In this document: positions 15,857 through 23,183 of the stretch, one piece after another | Layout of the letters: every line of letters begins with the position of its first letter | Numbering within the stretch: position 1 is the first letter of the stretch | Assembly (NCBI GenBank): GCA_035512595.1 | Contig: DATKDU010000227.1 | Location: 1 to 25,208 of the forward strand | Length of the DNA stretch: 25,208 bases | Direction: 5' to 3' | Origin: DATKDU01 sp035512595 | GTDB taxonomy: Bacteria > Planctomycetota > Planctomycetia > Pirellulales > Pirellulaceae | Notes under the pieces: model-generated | Told to the model about the DNA's origin: nothing | Databases searched by the model: none | What the model saw: the letters and a program-made list of their open reading frames with translations, nothing else | Translations under genes and position numbers: made by a program

Positions 15857-15863
15857 ACGTACC

Positions 15864-17222
15864 ATGAACTGGCGAGTGTCTGCGACAGCATTTCTCACCG
15901 CGCTCGTCGGCCCGTGCGTCCTCGCGGCCGATGCCGCGCAGCCGCTTCCCAAGGCTCAACCCAACGTCATCTTCCTGTTCACCGACGACCAGCGGGCTGA
16001 CACGATCGGGGCCCTCGGCAACGAGCACATCCACACGCCGCGGCTCGATGCGCTCGCTCGCCGGGGATTCGTTTTCAACAGCGCTTACTGCCTCGGCGGC
16101 AATTCGCCGGCGGTCTGCCTTCCCAGCCGCAACATGCTCCTGTCGGGCCGGGCCTACTTCCGCTGGCAAGGGCCGCAGGCGCCGGCCGACGAACGGACCT
16201 TTCCCGCCGCCATGAAAGCGGCCGGCTACGAAACGTACCACCACGGCAAGCGCGGCAACTCGGCACTCCAGATTCAGGCGACGTTCGATACGAACAAATA
16301 CGTGAGCGACAACGAAGATCGCACCAATGGCGAGCCGTGCCGGACGATCGTCAACGAGGCGATCGACTTTCTCGGGGAGCGAAAGCGCGGCGATAAGCCG
16401 GTCTTCATGTACCTCGCCTTCAGCAACCCGCACGACCCGCGCGTCGCCGCCCAAGAATACCTCGACCTGTACGAGCGCGACAAGATTCCGCTGCCCAAGA
16501 ACTTTAAGCCCCTGCACCCGTTCAACAACGGCGAACAGCTCGTCCGCGATGAAAGACTGGCCGGCTTTCCGCGAACCGAAGACGAAATCCGCCGGCACCT
16601 GCACGAGTACTACGCCGTCATCAGCGCCATGGATCACCACATCGGCCGGCTGCTCGACGCGGTCAAGCAGCTCGGCCAGGAAGAAAACACGCTCTACATC
16701 TTCTCGTCCGACCAGGGGCTGGCCGTCGGCAGTCACGGCCTGATGGGCAAGCAGAATCTATACGACGACGGCATGCGCGTCCCGCTCTTCTTTGCCGGCC
16801 CCGGCATTCCCCAGGGAGAGTCCTCCGCCCTGTGCTACCTGCACGACATCTTCCCGACGGTCTGCGACCTGGTCGGCGCGAAGATCCCGGAGGGACTCGA
16901 CGGCGAAAGCCAGCGGGCGGTCATCGACGGCAAGACCGCCGGCATTCGCGACACGCTGTTCTTCGCCTACCGCGACGTGCAGCGGGCCGTCCGCGACCGC
17001 CGCTACAAGCTGATCCGCTATCCGCAGGTCAACGTCACGCAGCTCTTTGACCTGCAGACCGACCCGCACGAGCTGACCAACCTGGCCGACGATCCACGGC
17101 AGGCCGAGCGGATTACGTCGCTCACGGCGGAAATGCGGCGCTGGCAAAGCCAGTTCGGCGACAAAACGCCCCTCGTCGTGGACCAGCCTCAAGACCCGGC
17201 CTTTGTGCCGCCGAAGCCGTAG
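15864..17222 (+). CDS. Secreted type I sulfatase
   Basis: 452 aa from ATG 15864. The signal peptide covers residues 1-22 or so (ends VLAADA). The mature enzyme begins with the metal-binding strand NVIFLFTDDQ, with D41 and D42 as Ca ligands. The sulfatase signature Cys85-Leu-Pro-Ser-Arg89 fits C-x-P-S-R, whose Cys is converted to formylglycine, the catalytic residue for sulfate ester hydrolysis. A second metal pair is D283-Q284 in SSDQGLAVGSHG. GKRGN near residue 128 replaces the more usual GKWH. The length is typical. Planctomycetes carry many such enzymes for sulfated polysaccharides, but neither the substrate nor a partner glycoside hydrolase can be read here. A maturase is not present in the window. 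The stop is the edge of a hairpin. Confidence 0.93.
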   Translation: MNWRVSATAFLTALVGPCVLAADAAQPLPKAQPNVIFLFTDDQRADTIGALGNEHIHTPRLDALARRGFVFNSAYCLGGNSPAVCLPSRNMLLSGRAYFRWQGPQAPADERTFPAAMKAAGYETYHHGKRGNSALQIQATFDTNKYVSDNEDRTNGEPCRTIVNEAIDFLGERKRGDKPVFMYLAFSNPHDPRVAAQEYLDLYERDKIPLPKNFKPLHPFNNGEQLVRDERLAGFPRTEDEIRRHLHEYYAVISAMDHHIGRLLDAVKQLGQEENTLYIFSSDQGLAVGSHGLMGKQNLYDDGMRVPLFFAGPGIPQGESSALCYLHDIFPTVCDLVGAKIPEGLDGESQRAVIDGKTAGIRDTLFFAYRDVQRAVRDRRYKLIRYPQVNVTQLFDLQTDPHELTNLADDPRQAERITSLTAEMRRWQSQFGDKTPLVVDQPQDPAFVPPKP

Positions 17223-17241
17223 AACGGATTTCAATCCGTTC
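17222..17241. repeat. Hairpin at the sulfatase stop codon
   Basis: Perfect 9-bp arms GAACGGATT/AATCCGTTC around TC. The G of the stop TAG (17220-17222) is the first base of the left arm. It separates the sulfatase from the next small gene by 34 bp. Confidence 0.85.
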
Positions 17242-17256
17242 CTTCGGCTGCGACCC

Positions 17257-17541
17257 ATGAGACGTTACCTTCCGATTCTGCTGATTGCCGCGGTCGTTCT
17301 GCTGGCTTCTGCCGCGACAGCCGACGCCCGCGGTCCCTGGGCACGCCAGCGTTCCTCGGGTCTGCGGCAGCGGGCGGAAATGCGCCAGCCCGCCACTGGG
17401 TACGAGCTCCGCCGCGCCCAGCTCAACGAGCGCTATCCCCGCTACATCGGCGGCATTCACGTCCGCGAGCTCGACCGCTTCGGCATTCCGCCGGGGGATC
17501 ACGGCCCGCGCGGCAATGGTTTCTACGCGACGCCGTGGTAG
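17257..17541 (+). CDS. Small secreted protein, unknown function
   Basis: 94 aa from ATG 17257. The N-terminus is a clear signal peptide (MRRYLPILLIAAVVLLASAA, then TADA). The mature part of about 70 residues is basic and rich in Arg, Gly and Pro, with many aromatic residues toward the end (YPRYIGGIHVREL, NGFYATPW). There are no cysteines and no recognised domain. It follows the sulfatase by 34 bp on the same strand and could share its transcript, unless the intervening hairpin ends transcription. No Shine-Dalgarno is obvious. Confidence 0.65.
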   Translation: MRRYLPILLIAAVVLLASAATADARGPWARQRSSGLRQRAEMRQPATGYELRRAQLNERYPRYIGGIHVRELDRFGIPPGDHGPRGNGFYATPW

Positions 17542-17543
17542 TA

Positions 17544-17590
17544 GGCCACTCGCTCCGCGAGTGGCCAAATGCACTCGCGGAGCGAGTGCA
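17544..17590. repeat. Double hairpin between convergent genes
   Basis: 17544-17566 has 10-bp arms GGCCACTCGC/GCGAGTGGCC around TCC. 17570-17590 has 9-bp arms TGCACTCGC/GCGAGTGCA around GGA. It starts 2 bp after the stop of the small secreted protein and is the intergenic counterpart of the composite at 1238-1279. Further weaker inverted repeats fill 17600-17690. Confidence 0.9.
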
Positions 17591-17691
17591 CCACTTTCGG
17601 CAGGTGGCTGGGGCTGAGTGCCGCCGAAGCCCCGGCCGTCGTGCAGACACGCATAATGGCCGTGGCGCCCTCCGCTCCGCCACAGCCACCG

Positions 17692-19395
17692 CTAGCCCCC
17701 TTTGATCGGCACACCTCCCAGCGCCAGATTCATTCGCACCAGCCACTGGCCGGCAGTCGGCCATAGGCCCATCTTGAGCAGGCTGATCAAAAACGCCAGC
17801 GCGACCACCGCCATCCCGCCGGTCAGCCACGGCAGGCCGCTGGACAACTCGGTTTGCGCGAGCAGCCAGTAGACACTCTGGGCGTGGGCCAACAGATTCC
17901 CGCCGAGCGTCAGCGACGCGGCCATCAGCGGCCCGACTTCCTTCTGCCGCCCCCATAGGGCCAGCGACGTCAACATGAGTAGCCCCAGGTAACACGCCAG
18001 GCCGCTGGCGCCGACCTCCGGCATCGTCCACGGATAGATGACTGCCGCGACGAGCGCCAGGCAAGGGACGATTCGCCACGCCAGTTCGCGCAGTTGCCGC
18101 GCCAGACCGTCGCGGAAAATGGTCGCCACCGCGAGCAGGGCCAAGAGCGGCGCGTGCCACTGCCAGAACCAGATCGGCCCGCTGACGGCCGTCTTCACCT
18201 CCCCCGCGGTCAGCCCCAGACCGACCAGCACCATCACGCTGGCGGCAATCGCCCGCCACGACGATTGCTGCCAGATCGCCAGCAGGAAGAGCCCGCCGAC
18301 GACTGCCGCCAGCGGCAGTGGGTGCGGCTGGCCGAGAGTCGTCCAGTCGAACGTTTCGCGGCCGACAACCGACGACAACAGTCCCAGCCCAACCAGAAAT
18401 CCTTCGGCTGCGGGGACGCTCCGCAGCCAGGCCCAGGCGTAATAGAGCAGCAGGCTCCAGACCGTGAGCTGCGCGGGAGTGCCGAGGGCTGACAGCCGCT
18501 CCAGGAAGGCGATCGTCTCCGGGCTGTTGCCCCAGCCCAAGAAGCCGAGCGCCAGCCCGACCGCCGGCAGCGACAAGCCGGCCGCCACGGCCCCCGGCGA
18601 CTGCCGAGCCTTGCCGATTTCCAGCACCAGTGCCGACCAGGCGAGCACCAGCGGCAGCAGAAAGAACGGCTGGAAGTAGCCGTCCTCTCCCTTGGCCGGC
18701 TCGAACGAATACGCCAGCCACCAGGAGCGGATCGCCAGGCCGATCGTCAAATAAACGAACAGCGACCAGGGATAGTACGGCCACTTCCAGGGAGTCCCCG
18801 TCGCCGGCTCATACGCTCCCGGCGCACGAGCCGCCGGCAACAACGTCAGCAGCGCCAGTCCCGCCAGCGACGGGAACGCCAGCAGCGCCCACGAGCGGGC
18901 CGCATAGAAACCGAAATAGCCGAGCCACGCCGGCAACAGCGGAAACAAAAAGAGAATCGCCAGGATCAGGTAATACGGACCCCGGTAGCGAGCCGCCAGC
19001 CCGATCCGCAGCACTCGCAGCAGCCCCTCGCTGACTCCAATCGAAAACGCCAGCCCCGCCGCCAGAAAAAACGTGCCGGCCAGCGGCATATAAAGAAGGT
19101 GGACGTCGAGGCTGGCGGAAAGCATGAAGAAGAGCAGCACGATCACCAGCAGGATCGTGCGGGCGTCGTCCCACACCTGCCCGCAGCGGATGATGATCGT
19201 CGCCGCCCCGGCCAGCAGCAGGGTATATGCCGCCAGCAGGACCACGAGCATGCCGCTGGCCGACAGGCTGTCGCCGCGGCCGAAGCACTGCTGAAGGCCG
19301 AACAGGATCAGAAACGTGCCGATGAGGTAGAACGGATTCTGGATGTAGAGCAGACGAACGAGGGCGGAAAACGAATGGGATGAGGGCCTGGTCAT
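17692..19395 (-). CDS. Polytopic membrane protein, unknown function
   Basis: 567 aa from ATG 19395. After the cytoplasmic start (LYIQNPFYLIGTFLILFGL) the protein is almost wholly hydrophobic, with roughly 12-15 membrane helices separated by short loops. Longer polar loops are few. No transporter or enzyme signature is recognised, and I do not assign a family. The N-terminal pattern NPFYLIGTFLILFG recurs, in my recollection, in large planctomycete integral membrane proteins, but that cannot be checked here. It stands alone, convergent with the small secreted gene and preceded by about 890 bp without genes. Confidence 0.8.
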   Translation of the reverse strand: MTRPSSHSFSALVRLLYIQNPFYLIGTFLILFGLQQCFGRGDSLSASGMLVVLLAAYTLLLAGAATIIIRCGQVWDDARTILLVIVLLFFMLSASLDVHLLYMPLAGTFFLAAGLAFSIGVSEGLLRVLRIGLAARYRGPYYLILAILFLFPLLPAWLGYFGFYAARSWALLAFPSLAGLALLTLLPAARAPGAYEPATGTPWKWPYYPWSLFVYLTIGLAIRSWWLAYSFEPAKGEDGYFQPFFLLPLVLAWSALVLEIGKARQSPGAVAAGLSLPAVGLALGFLGWGNSPETIAFLERLSALGTPAQLTVWSLLLYYAWAWLRSVPAAEGFLVGLGLLSSVVGRETFDWTTLGQPHPLPLAAVVGGLFLLAIWQQSSWRAIAASVMVLVGLGLTAGEVKTAVSGPIWFWQWHAPLLALLAVATIFRDGLARQLRELAWRIVPCLALVAAVIYPWTMPEVGASGLACYLGLLMLTSLALWGRQKEVGPLMAASLTLGGNLLAHAQSVYWLLAQTELSSGLPWLTGGMAVVALAFLISLLKMGLWPTAGQWLVRMNLALGGVPIKGG

Positions 19396-19445
19396 GGCGA
19401 CCGCTCCTATGTGGAAAACAACGGCCGAGGGAAGTGCTGCCTTGT

Positions 19446-19487
19446 CCCCGCGTAGGCGCGGGGGTTAACCGCCGCGCCCACGCGGCG
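19446..19487. repeat. Two GC-rich hairpins in tandem
   Basis: 19446-19463 has arms CCCCGCG/CGCGGGG around TAGG. 19470-19487 has arms CGCCGCG/CGCGGCG around CCCA. They lie 50-90 bp upstream of the membrane protein start on its 5' side, which is unusual here because most hairpins follow stop codons. Confidence 0.75.
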
Positions 19488-19512
19488 TGGACGGGCTCGC
19501 GATCGTGGCAGG

Positions 19513-19556
19513 TACGCGCATGCGCGATTGTGCGCAATCACACACGCACGCATGCA
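19513..19556. other. Near-alternating purine-pyrimidine tract
   Basis: 44 bp in which purine and pyrimidine alternate with only four breaks, made of CG, CA and TG steps (for example ACGCGCATGCGCG and CACACACGCACGCATGC). The centre also forms a small dyad, GATTG/CAATC. This composition favours left-handed Z-DNA. It lies about 120 bp upstream of the membrane protein start. Confidence 0.7.
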
Positions 19557-19840
19557 ATACCAGCCGTAACGGAGAGGGCAAGGCGCACTAACCGGCCGCA
19601 GAGAAGCTCGCCGGGACGCCAGGCCAATAGGAAGAGAATGAGGACGGATTCAAACTGTCGCTGCGTCACAGCGCGAAGGTAGCAAGCTGGAAGAGTCGCC
19701 TTGAGGGCGAGTGCTACATGTTCACCTCCCCGTGAGATGAGTTTTGGAATTGGGGAGATCGGCCAACGAACGTATTTTTAGCGGGGCGGGGGTGGAAAGT
19801 CAAACTTTTTTTGCGGGCGGTTCATCAATTTCCTAAGACC

Positions 19841-20277
19841 CACAAGCCTGAAGCGCAAGCGAAGGAAACCTGTCCACGAGCCAAACGGCCTTTCCTTCGC
19901 TGCCGGCACAAGCCTGAAGCGCAAGCGAAGGAAACCTGCCCACGCGCCAAACGGCCTTTCCTTCGCTGCCGGCACAAGCCTGAAGCGCAAGTTTTGATGT
20001 TGCGCTATTTTTTGCTCGTTTTCTCCGAGGATTTCGCGTTTTTTCACTCCCGGACGCACACGAAAATGGTGCCGTCGGGGTAGCTATGCGCAAAATCCTC
20101 GGGAAAAACGTGATTTTGAAGTCGAAAATAGCGCAACATCAAAAAGCGCAAGCGAAGGAAACCTGTCCACGCGCCAAACGGCCTTTCCTTCGCTGCCGGC
20201 ACAAGCCTGAAGCGCAAGCGAAGGAAACCTGCCCACGCGCCAAAAGGCCTTTCCTTCGCTTGCGCTTCAGGCTTGTG
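19841..20277. repeat. Array of 66-bp GCGAAGGAAA repeat units with overall dyad symmetry
   Basis: Two full 66-bp units (19841-19906, 19907-19972) and a truncated third are followed by a core with inverted arms (TTTTGATGTTGCGCTAT at 19992 and its complement at 20127; TCCGAGGATTT and a matching AAATCCTCGGGA). Two more units follow (20145-20199 and 20200-20277). Each unit is itself a hairpin with arms GCGAAGGAAA/TTTCCTTCGC around about 22 nt. The last unit has arms of about 28 bp and is almost a perfect palindrome. The reading frames here (KPEAQAKE peptides) are not genes. It ends 11 bp past the stop of the thioredoxin gene. Confidence 0.9.
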
Positions 20278-20288
20278 GTGGTCGTCCG

Positions 20289-21149
20289 CTAATACAGCGC
20301 CGACGACAGCTTGCGGCGATACGTGAGCGTCAGGTCCGACGCGTCCCCCAGCACCCGGAACGCATCGACCATCATCGTCCGCCCCCGCTCCCGCAACTTC
20401 CCCCCGTCCCGCTCGATTACCGTCAGGCACAAGTCAAACCCCTCGGCATATTGCCCCGCGGCCAACAGGGCCTCGGCAAGCTCTAGCGCCAGCGCAAGGT
20501 CCGCCGGCCGCTCGCGGACCTGCGCTCGCAGCGCGTCGAGCTGCCCGCCGCTGACCGCGTGTGCCGACAGGTGCAGTTGCGAAAGTAACTGCTGCGCCTC
20601 GGGCTCCAAGAACCCCCGCGACTCGAGCTCGGCCAGCACCCCGCGGCATTCATCCTGCTTGCCTTGCGCCAGCAGCACCCGCGCCAGGCCGATCTTGGCC
20701 GGGACATAGTTGGCCGCCGACGCCAGCGCTGAGCGATACTTCTGCTCCGCGCCGGCCGCGTCGGATGCCGCCAGTTGATCCGCCTCCTTGGTCAGCAGCT
20801 CGGCGGCACTCGGCAAAAAGCGGTCCAGCCACTGCGCAAGCTCCCGCTCCGAGAGCAGCCCCACGAAGCCATCCACCACCTCGCCATCCTTGAGGGCGAA
20901 TACCGCGGGAATCCCCTGCACCCCGAAGGCTGCCGCGTGCTGCTGAAGCTCGTCGGAGTTCGCCTTGACGACGACGAACTGGCCGGCACGCTCGTCGGCC
21001 GCCTTTTCCAGGATCGGCCCCAGTTGCCGGCACGGGCCGCACCAGGGCGCCCAGAAGTCGAGGACGACCGGCGTCTGTTTCGATCGCTCGATGACATCCT
21101 GCTCAAACGTCTCGGCCGTCGTTTCGACGACCCACTGCGACTTTGCCAT
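20289..21149 (-). CDS. cnoX: Thioredoxin-TPR protein (CnoX/YbbN-like)
   Basis: 286 aa from ATG 21149; the longer frame to 21224 adds an unconvincing leader. Residues 1-110 are a thioredoxin fold with active site W36-C37-G38-P39-C40 and the cis-proline Pro81 in GIPAVF. Residues about 115-286 are helical TPR-like repeats (AEQKYRSALASAANYVPAKI, ALALELAEALLAAGQYAEG). This two-part plan is that of CnoX (YbbN), a chaperedoxin that protects proteins from oxidative aggregation and passes them to GroEL/DnaK. E. coli CnoX has lost the full CxxC; here CGPC is intact, so the protein may also be a working reductase. There is no signal peptide, so it should be cytoplasmic. It appears to be a single gene. 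The upstream GGAGCG is a weak ribosome site. Confidence 0.88.
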   Translation of the reverse strand: MAKSQWVVETTAETFEQDVIERSKQTPVVLDFWAPWCGPCRQLGPILEKAADERAGQFVVVKANSDELQQHAAAFGVQGIPAVFALKDGEVVDGFVGLLSERELAQWLDRFLPSAAELLTKEADQLAASDAAGAEQKYRSALASAANYVPAKIGLARVLLAQGKQDECRGVLAELESRGFLEPEAQQLLSQLHLSAHAVSGGQLDALRAQVRERPADLALALELAEALLAAGQYAEGFDLCLTVIERDGGKLRERGRTMMVDAFRVLGDASDLTLTYRRKLSSALY

Positions 21150-21302
21150 GCTCACGCTCCGCTCTTTCGCTGGGGCAGATTCACAACCAACCGCCAGCCT
21201 AAGCGAATCAGTGCCGCAATACACCCTGGCCGCCCTGCGATTCGAGGTGTGTTAGGGGCAAGGCGGTAGTTATGCAGCACGGAACGTGCGACCGGACGAT
21301 AG

Positions 21303-21321
21303 CCCAGGCTAGCGGCCTGGG
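21303..21321. repeat. Short hairpin
   Basis: Perfect arms CCCAGGC/GCCTGGG around TAGCG, about 150 bp upstream of the thioredoxin gene start. Confidence 0.7.
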
Positions 21322-21558
21322 TAACCGGGCGCAAAACAACATCCAGCCATGTAAGGGCGTCCGGAATCCGCCAGAATGTGGTCCGCCGCCTCGCGCCAGG
21401 ACAAGTTCCCTCCAGACCCCCCGGGTTGCCGATGATCACTTCTCTGCCGGCGGAGTTTTGGGCTGGGCCGTGAAATGGGCGTGGTGCAAAGGGCGACGTC
21501 TTGTCAAAATACCCACTTGATCGACGTCTGGCGTGATGGCTGGATCACTCGCGCGTCC

Positions 21559-21579
21559 GCACGTGCAAGATGCACGTGC
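21559..21579. repeat. Short hairpin with AGA loop
   Basis: Perfect 9-bp arms GCACGTGCA/TGCACGTGC around AGA, about 80 bp past the stop of the 194-aa membrane protein gene (minus strand). Confidence 0.8.
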
Positions 21580-21659
21580 CACACTTCAAGCCGTGCCACC
21601 CGCCCGCCAAGATGGCCGCGGCGCACCTTGCGATTCGGTTGCGCTTGCCGCCCGCCCGG

Positions 21660-22244
21660 CTATCGGCGAACGAACGAGTACGCGCGGCGCAGAAACGCCA
21701 GCGCCAGCCAGCCTAAGGAGTAGATCGTGCAGCCTAACGCAAAGATCAGCGGCCACCTCACCGGGCGTCGCAGGTCGTACCAGTTGATCAGCCACGACGA
21801 CCGGACGCCTACCCAAGGCAACCCGAAATCGATGTTGCCGCCGGCAAGGCCAGCAAGGCATGCAGCAATGGCGGTCACTACAAGCAGCGAACGCAGCGAT
21901 AGCTGCATGTGATTTGGGCTCCGTAGCCGCAACTCCATTACATGGACCGTCGAAACGCTCAACAGGAGGCAAAACACCACATTGAAAACAAGCTGGGGAT
22001 AGTGCCAGCGGTACTCAAATCTCAGCTGTTGGCCGGGACGGCGAAGCAAGGAGCCCGACTCGACGACCGTCAAGTGATCGACCGGCCAGCCATAAAGAGT
22101 GTCACTTATATAGGAGAAGCTCAATGACAATCCGACTAGCCTGGCTTCGAGCTCACGGTTGATTAGCGTCCATACCAAGATCACCACGACCACCCACGTC
22201 ACCCAGTGCAGCCGATACCACGGACGTTTCACAGCGGAATCCAT
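21660..22244 (-). CDS. Membrane protein with four to five helices, unknown function
   Basis: 194 aa from ATG 22244 (MDSAVKRPWYRLHWVTW); an ATG at 22283 would add 13 residues that derive from a repeat. Hydrophobic helices lie near residues 15-32, 85-105, 119-140 and 165-185. The third begins MQLSLRSLLVVTAIAACLAG, the same R-[DS]-LL-x-x-T-x-x-A pattern that opens the small membrane genes downstream and helix 3 of the LRR proteins. Between helices 1 and 2 is a loop of about 50 residues. There is no LRR part, so it resembles the LRR proteins' membrane module alone. Function unknown. TACACT lies just before the start, so transcription could begin at or close to the ATG. Confidence 0.7.
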   Translation of the reverse strand: MDSAVKRPWYRLHWVTWVVVVILVWTLINRELEARLVGLSLSFSYISDTLYGWPVDHLTVVESGSLLRRPGQQLRFEYRWHYPQLVFNVVFCLLLSVSTVHVMELRLRSPNHMQLSLRSLLVVTAIAACLAGLAGGNIDFGLPWVGVRSSWLINWYDLRRPVRWPLIFALGCTIYSLGWLALAFLRRAYSFVRR

Positions 22245-22402
22245 TCCCCCAGTGTAGCCATGATCTACCTCGGCGGGTGGCATCGCTTGAACAGTGCGCT
22301 ATGTGCATCTTGCATATGTGGACCCACGGTGAGCCCGCGAGCACCCCGGACGGGCTGGGAGGATTGGTTGCTCACGTTCGCCTGACCGGCGTCAAACGGC
22401 GG

Positions 22403-22437
22403 GTGGCACCGTCCGTGTGCCACTGGCTCTGCCAGTG
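22403..22437. repeat. Two overlapping short hairpins
   Basis: GTGGCAC/GTGCCAC (22403-22409, 22417-22423) overlaps CACTGGC/GCCAGTG around TCT (22421-22437). The two share CAC and so cannot form fully at once. Confidence 0.7.
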
Positions 22438-22542
22438 CGGAATCGGGTACACGCCGTCCATTACCGATGAGCCGCAAGCGGCCTTTTGACAAGACGCGGC
22501 CCCGCGAAAACACGTACCATCGCCTTCAACTCCGGGTCAAAA

Positions 22543-22557
22543 GGGTCGTGACGACCC
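22543..22557. repeat. Short perfect palindrome
   Basis: Arms GGGTCGT/ACGACCC around a single G. It lies about 70 bp upstream of the small membrane gene at 22631. Confidence 0.65.
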
Positions 22558-22598
22558 TCAAGAGCGCGCGATATTGCGTTCGGCGCTTGAGCGTCCGG

Positions 22599-22623
22599 CG
22601 CGGTAAACTGTTGGGCAAGGAGC
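22599..22623 (+). promoter_or_regulatory. Leader motif GCGCGGTAAACTG and AAGGAG ribosome site
   Basis: TAAACT at 22604 resembles a -10 element and AAGGAG at 22618-22623 is a good Shine-Dalgarno 7 bp before ATG 22631. The same GCGCGGTAMACTG, with the TAMACT hexamer again 27 bp before the ATG, precedes the lipoprotein gene at 23184. No -35 element is seen. Confidence 0.4.
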
Positions 22624-22630
22624 CCGGCCC

Positions 22631-22882
22631 ATGTTCAAGTTCACCATCCGCGAGCTGTTGCTATTTACCGTCATTGCAGGGCTGGCCGTGGCGTGGGGGG
22701 TGGACCACGCAAAACAGCAACAGGTTGCAGAGCGATTCAAGCAAGCCCTTTGCTGCACCATCGAAGCCATTGAAAAAAGTGGCTATAGGATCGAAAGTGC
22801 GGGCTTTGATGACGAACTCGACGAAGCCCGAGGCTCGATCATCTTCATGGGGCGAGGTCCCCGTCTATTGAAGTCGAATTGA
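22631..22882 (+). CDS. Small membrane protein with N-terminal FTIRELL cassette
   Basis: 83 aa from ATG 22631 with a good AAGGAG site. Residues 1-24 (MFKFTIRELLLFTVIAGLA, then VAWGV) are one membrane helix with a basic cytoplasmic edge. The rest (about 25-83) is soluble and charged, with no motif I recognise. The helix belongs to a family repeated in the next gene and at 23478. The stop is 2 bp before the next ATG, which suggests an operon or a recent tandem duplication. Function unknown. Confidence 0.6.
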   Translation: MFKFTIRELLLFTVIAGLAVAWGVDHAKQQQVAERFKQALCCTIEAIEKSGYRIESAGFDDELDEARGSIIFMGRGPRLLKSN

Positions 22883-22884
22883 CC

Positions 22885-22974
22885 ATGTTCAAGTTCACCA
22901 TCCGCGACCTTCTCTGGCTAACCTTGCTCGCCGCCGTGCTGGTCGCGTGGTGGGTGGATCGGAGTACTGTGTAG
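22885..22974 (+). pseudogene. Truncated copy of the FTIRDLL membrane-cassette gene
   Basis: A 29-codon frame: MFKFTIRDLLWLTLLAAVLV, AWWVDR, then STV and stop. The DNA from 22885 to about 22962 is almost the same as 23478-23555, with only a few base differences. After GTGGATCGG the two copies part abruptly. The soluble part is missing, so this is probably the left end of a broken duplicate, although a 29-aa membrane peptide could still be made. Confidence 0.6.
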
Positions 22975-23121
22975 TCAGGGTGGGCCCGGCCCCCGGAACG
23001 CGAACCAAATCCATGCAAGCCCGGACAGCCCACAGCAACACGCGATAGCGATGGCAACGACAATCACGGTCACCACTGTCACCGTCAGGTTGGCGCGCTC
23101 TTGATCGTCCATGCCGCTCAT
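22975..23121 (-). CDS. Small single-helix membrane protein
   Basis: 48 aa from ATG 23121 (or 39 aa from 23112). The start MSGMDDQERANLTV is polar, followed by a very hydrophobic helix (about 12-42) with three adjacent cysteines and the end FRGPGPP. The helix plan fits a small membrane protein, but length and lack of family make it uncertain. The stop abuts the stop of the truncated cassette copy on the other strand. Confidence 0.4.
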   Translation of the reverse strand: MSGMDDQERANLTVTVVTVIVVAIAIACCCGLSGLAWIWFAFRGPGPP

Positions 23122-23151
23122 TCTAACCGCGCTCGCCGCCAAATGCCCCCG

Positions 23152-23175
23152 CGCGGTACACTGGCCGCGAGAGGA
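23152..23175 (+). promoter_or_regulatory. Leader motif GCGCGGTACACTG and GAGAGG ribosome site
   Basis: TACACT at 23157 is 27 bp before ATG 23184, the same distance as TAAACT before ATG 22631. GAGAGG at 23170-23175 is a Shine-Dalgarno candidate. It may be a conserved promoter and leader. Confidence 0.4.
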
Positions 23176-23183
23176 TCCTAGCC

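Larger units (their letters stand above)
19396..19840. other. Gene-free region upstream of the polytopic membrane protein gene
   Basis: 445 bp without a credible gene. It contains two GC-rich hairpins (19446-19487), a near-alternating purine-pyrimidine tract (19513-19556) and a weak inverted repeat at 19696-19710 (TCGCC/GGCGA). It should include the promoter of the minus-strand membrane protein gene, but I find no convincing -35/-10 pair. Confidence 0.6.
21150..21659. other. Intergenic region with two hairpins, no gene seen
   Basis: 510 bp between the thioredoxin gene and the next minus-strand gene. The hairpins at 21303-21321 and 21559-21579 are the only structures I can support. The frames crossing it lack coding character. 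It probably includes the promoter of the thioredoxin gene, but no clear element is visible. Confidence 0.6.
22245..22630. other. Divergent intergenic region with hairpins
   Basis: 386 bp between a minus-strand and a plus-strand gene. It contains hairpins at 22403-22437 and 22543-22557 and the GCGCGGTAAACTG leader before the next gene. A plus-strand frame at 22277-22489 crosses the hairpins and is not a convincing gene. Confidence 0.6.

Noticed and set aside
17423..18784. Minus-strand frame (453 codons) overlapping the membrane protein gene
   Set aside because: Same strand, shifted frame, Arg/Ala/Gly-rich, and it runs through the hairpins at 17544-17590.
19560..19740. Possible tRNA or small RNA gene
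   Set aside because: No cloverleaf arms or T-loop consensus could be found by eye.
19841..20277. CRISPR-like array
   Set aside because: Units are contiguous 66-bp copies with no unique spacers, and each is a hairpin with a conserved loop.
19811..20292. Frames giving KPEAQAKE-type repeated peptides
   Set aside because: They are translations of the 66-bp repeat array and appear on both strands.
22277..22489. 70-codon frame before the small membrane gene
   Set aside because: It crosses two hairpins and has no domain or signal.
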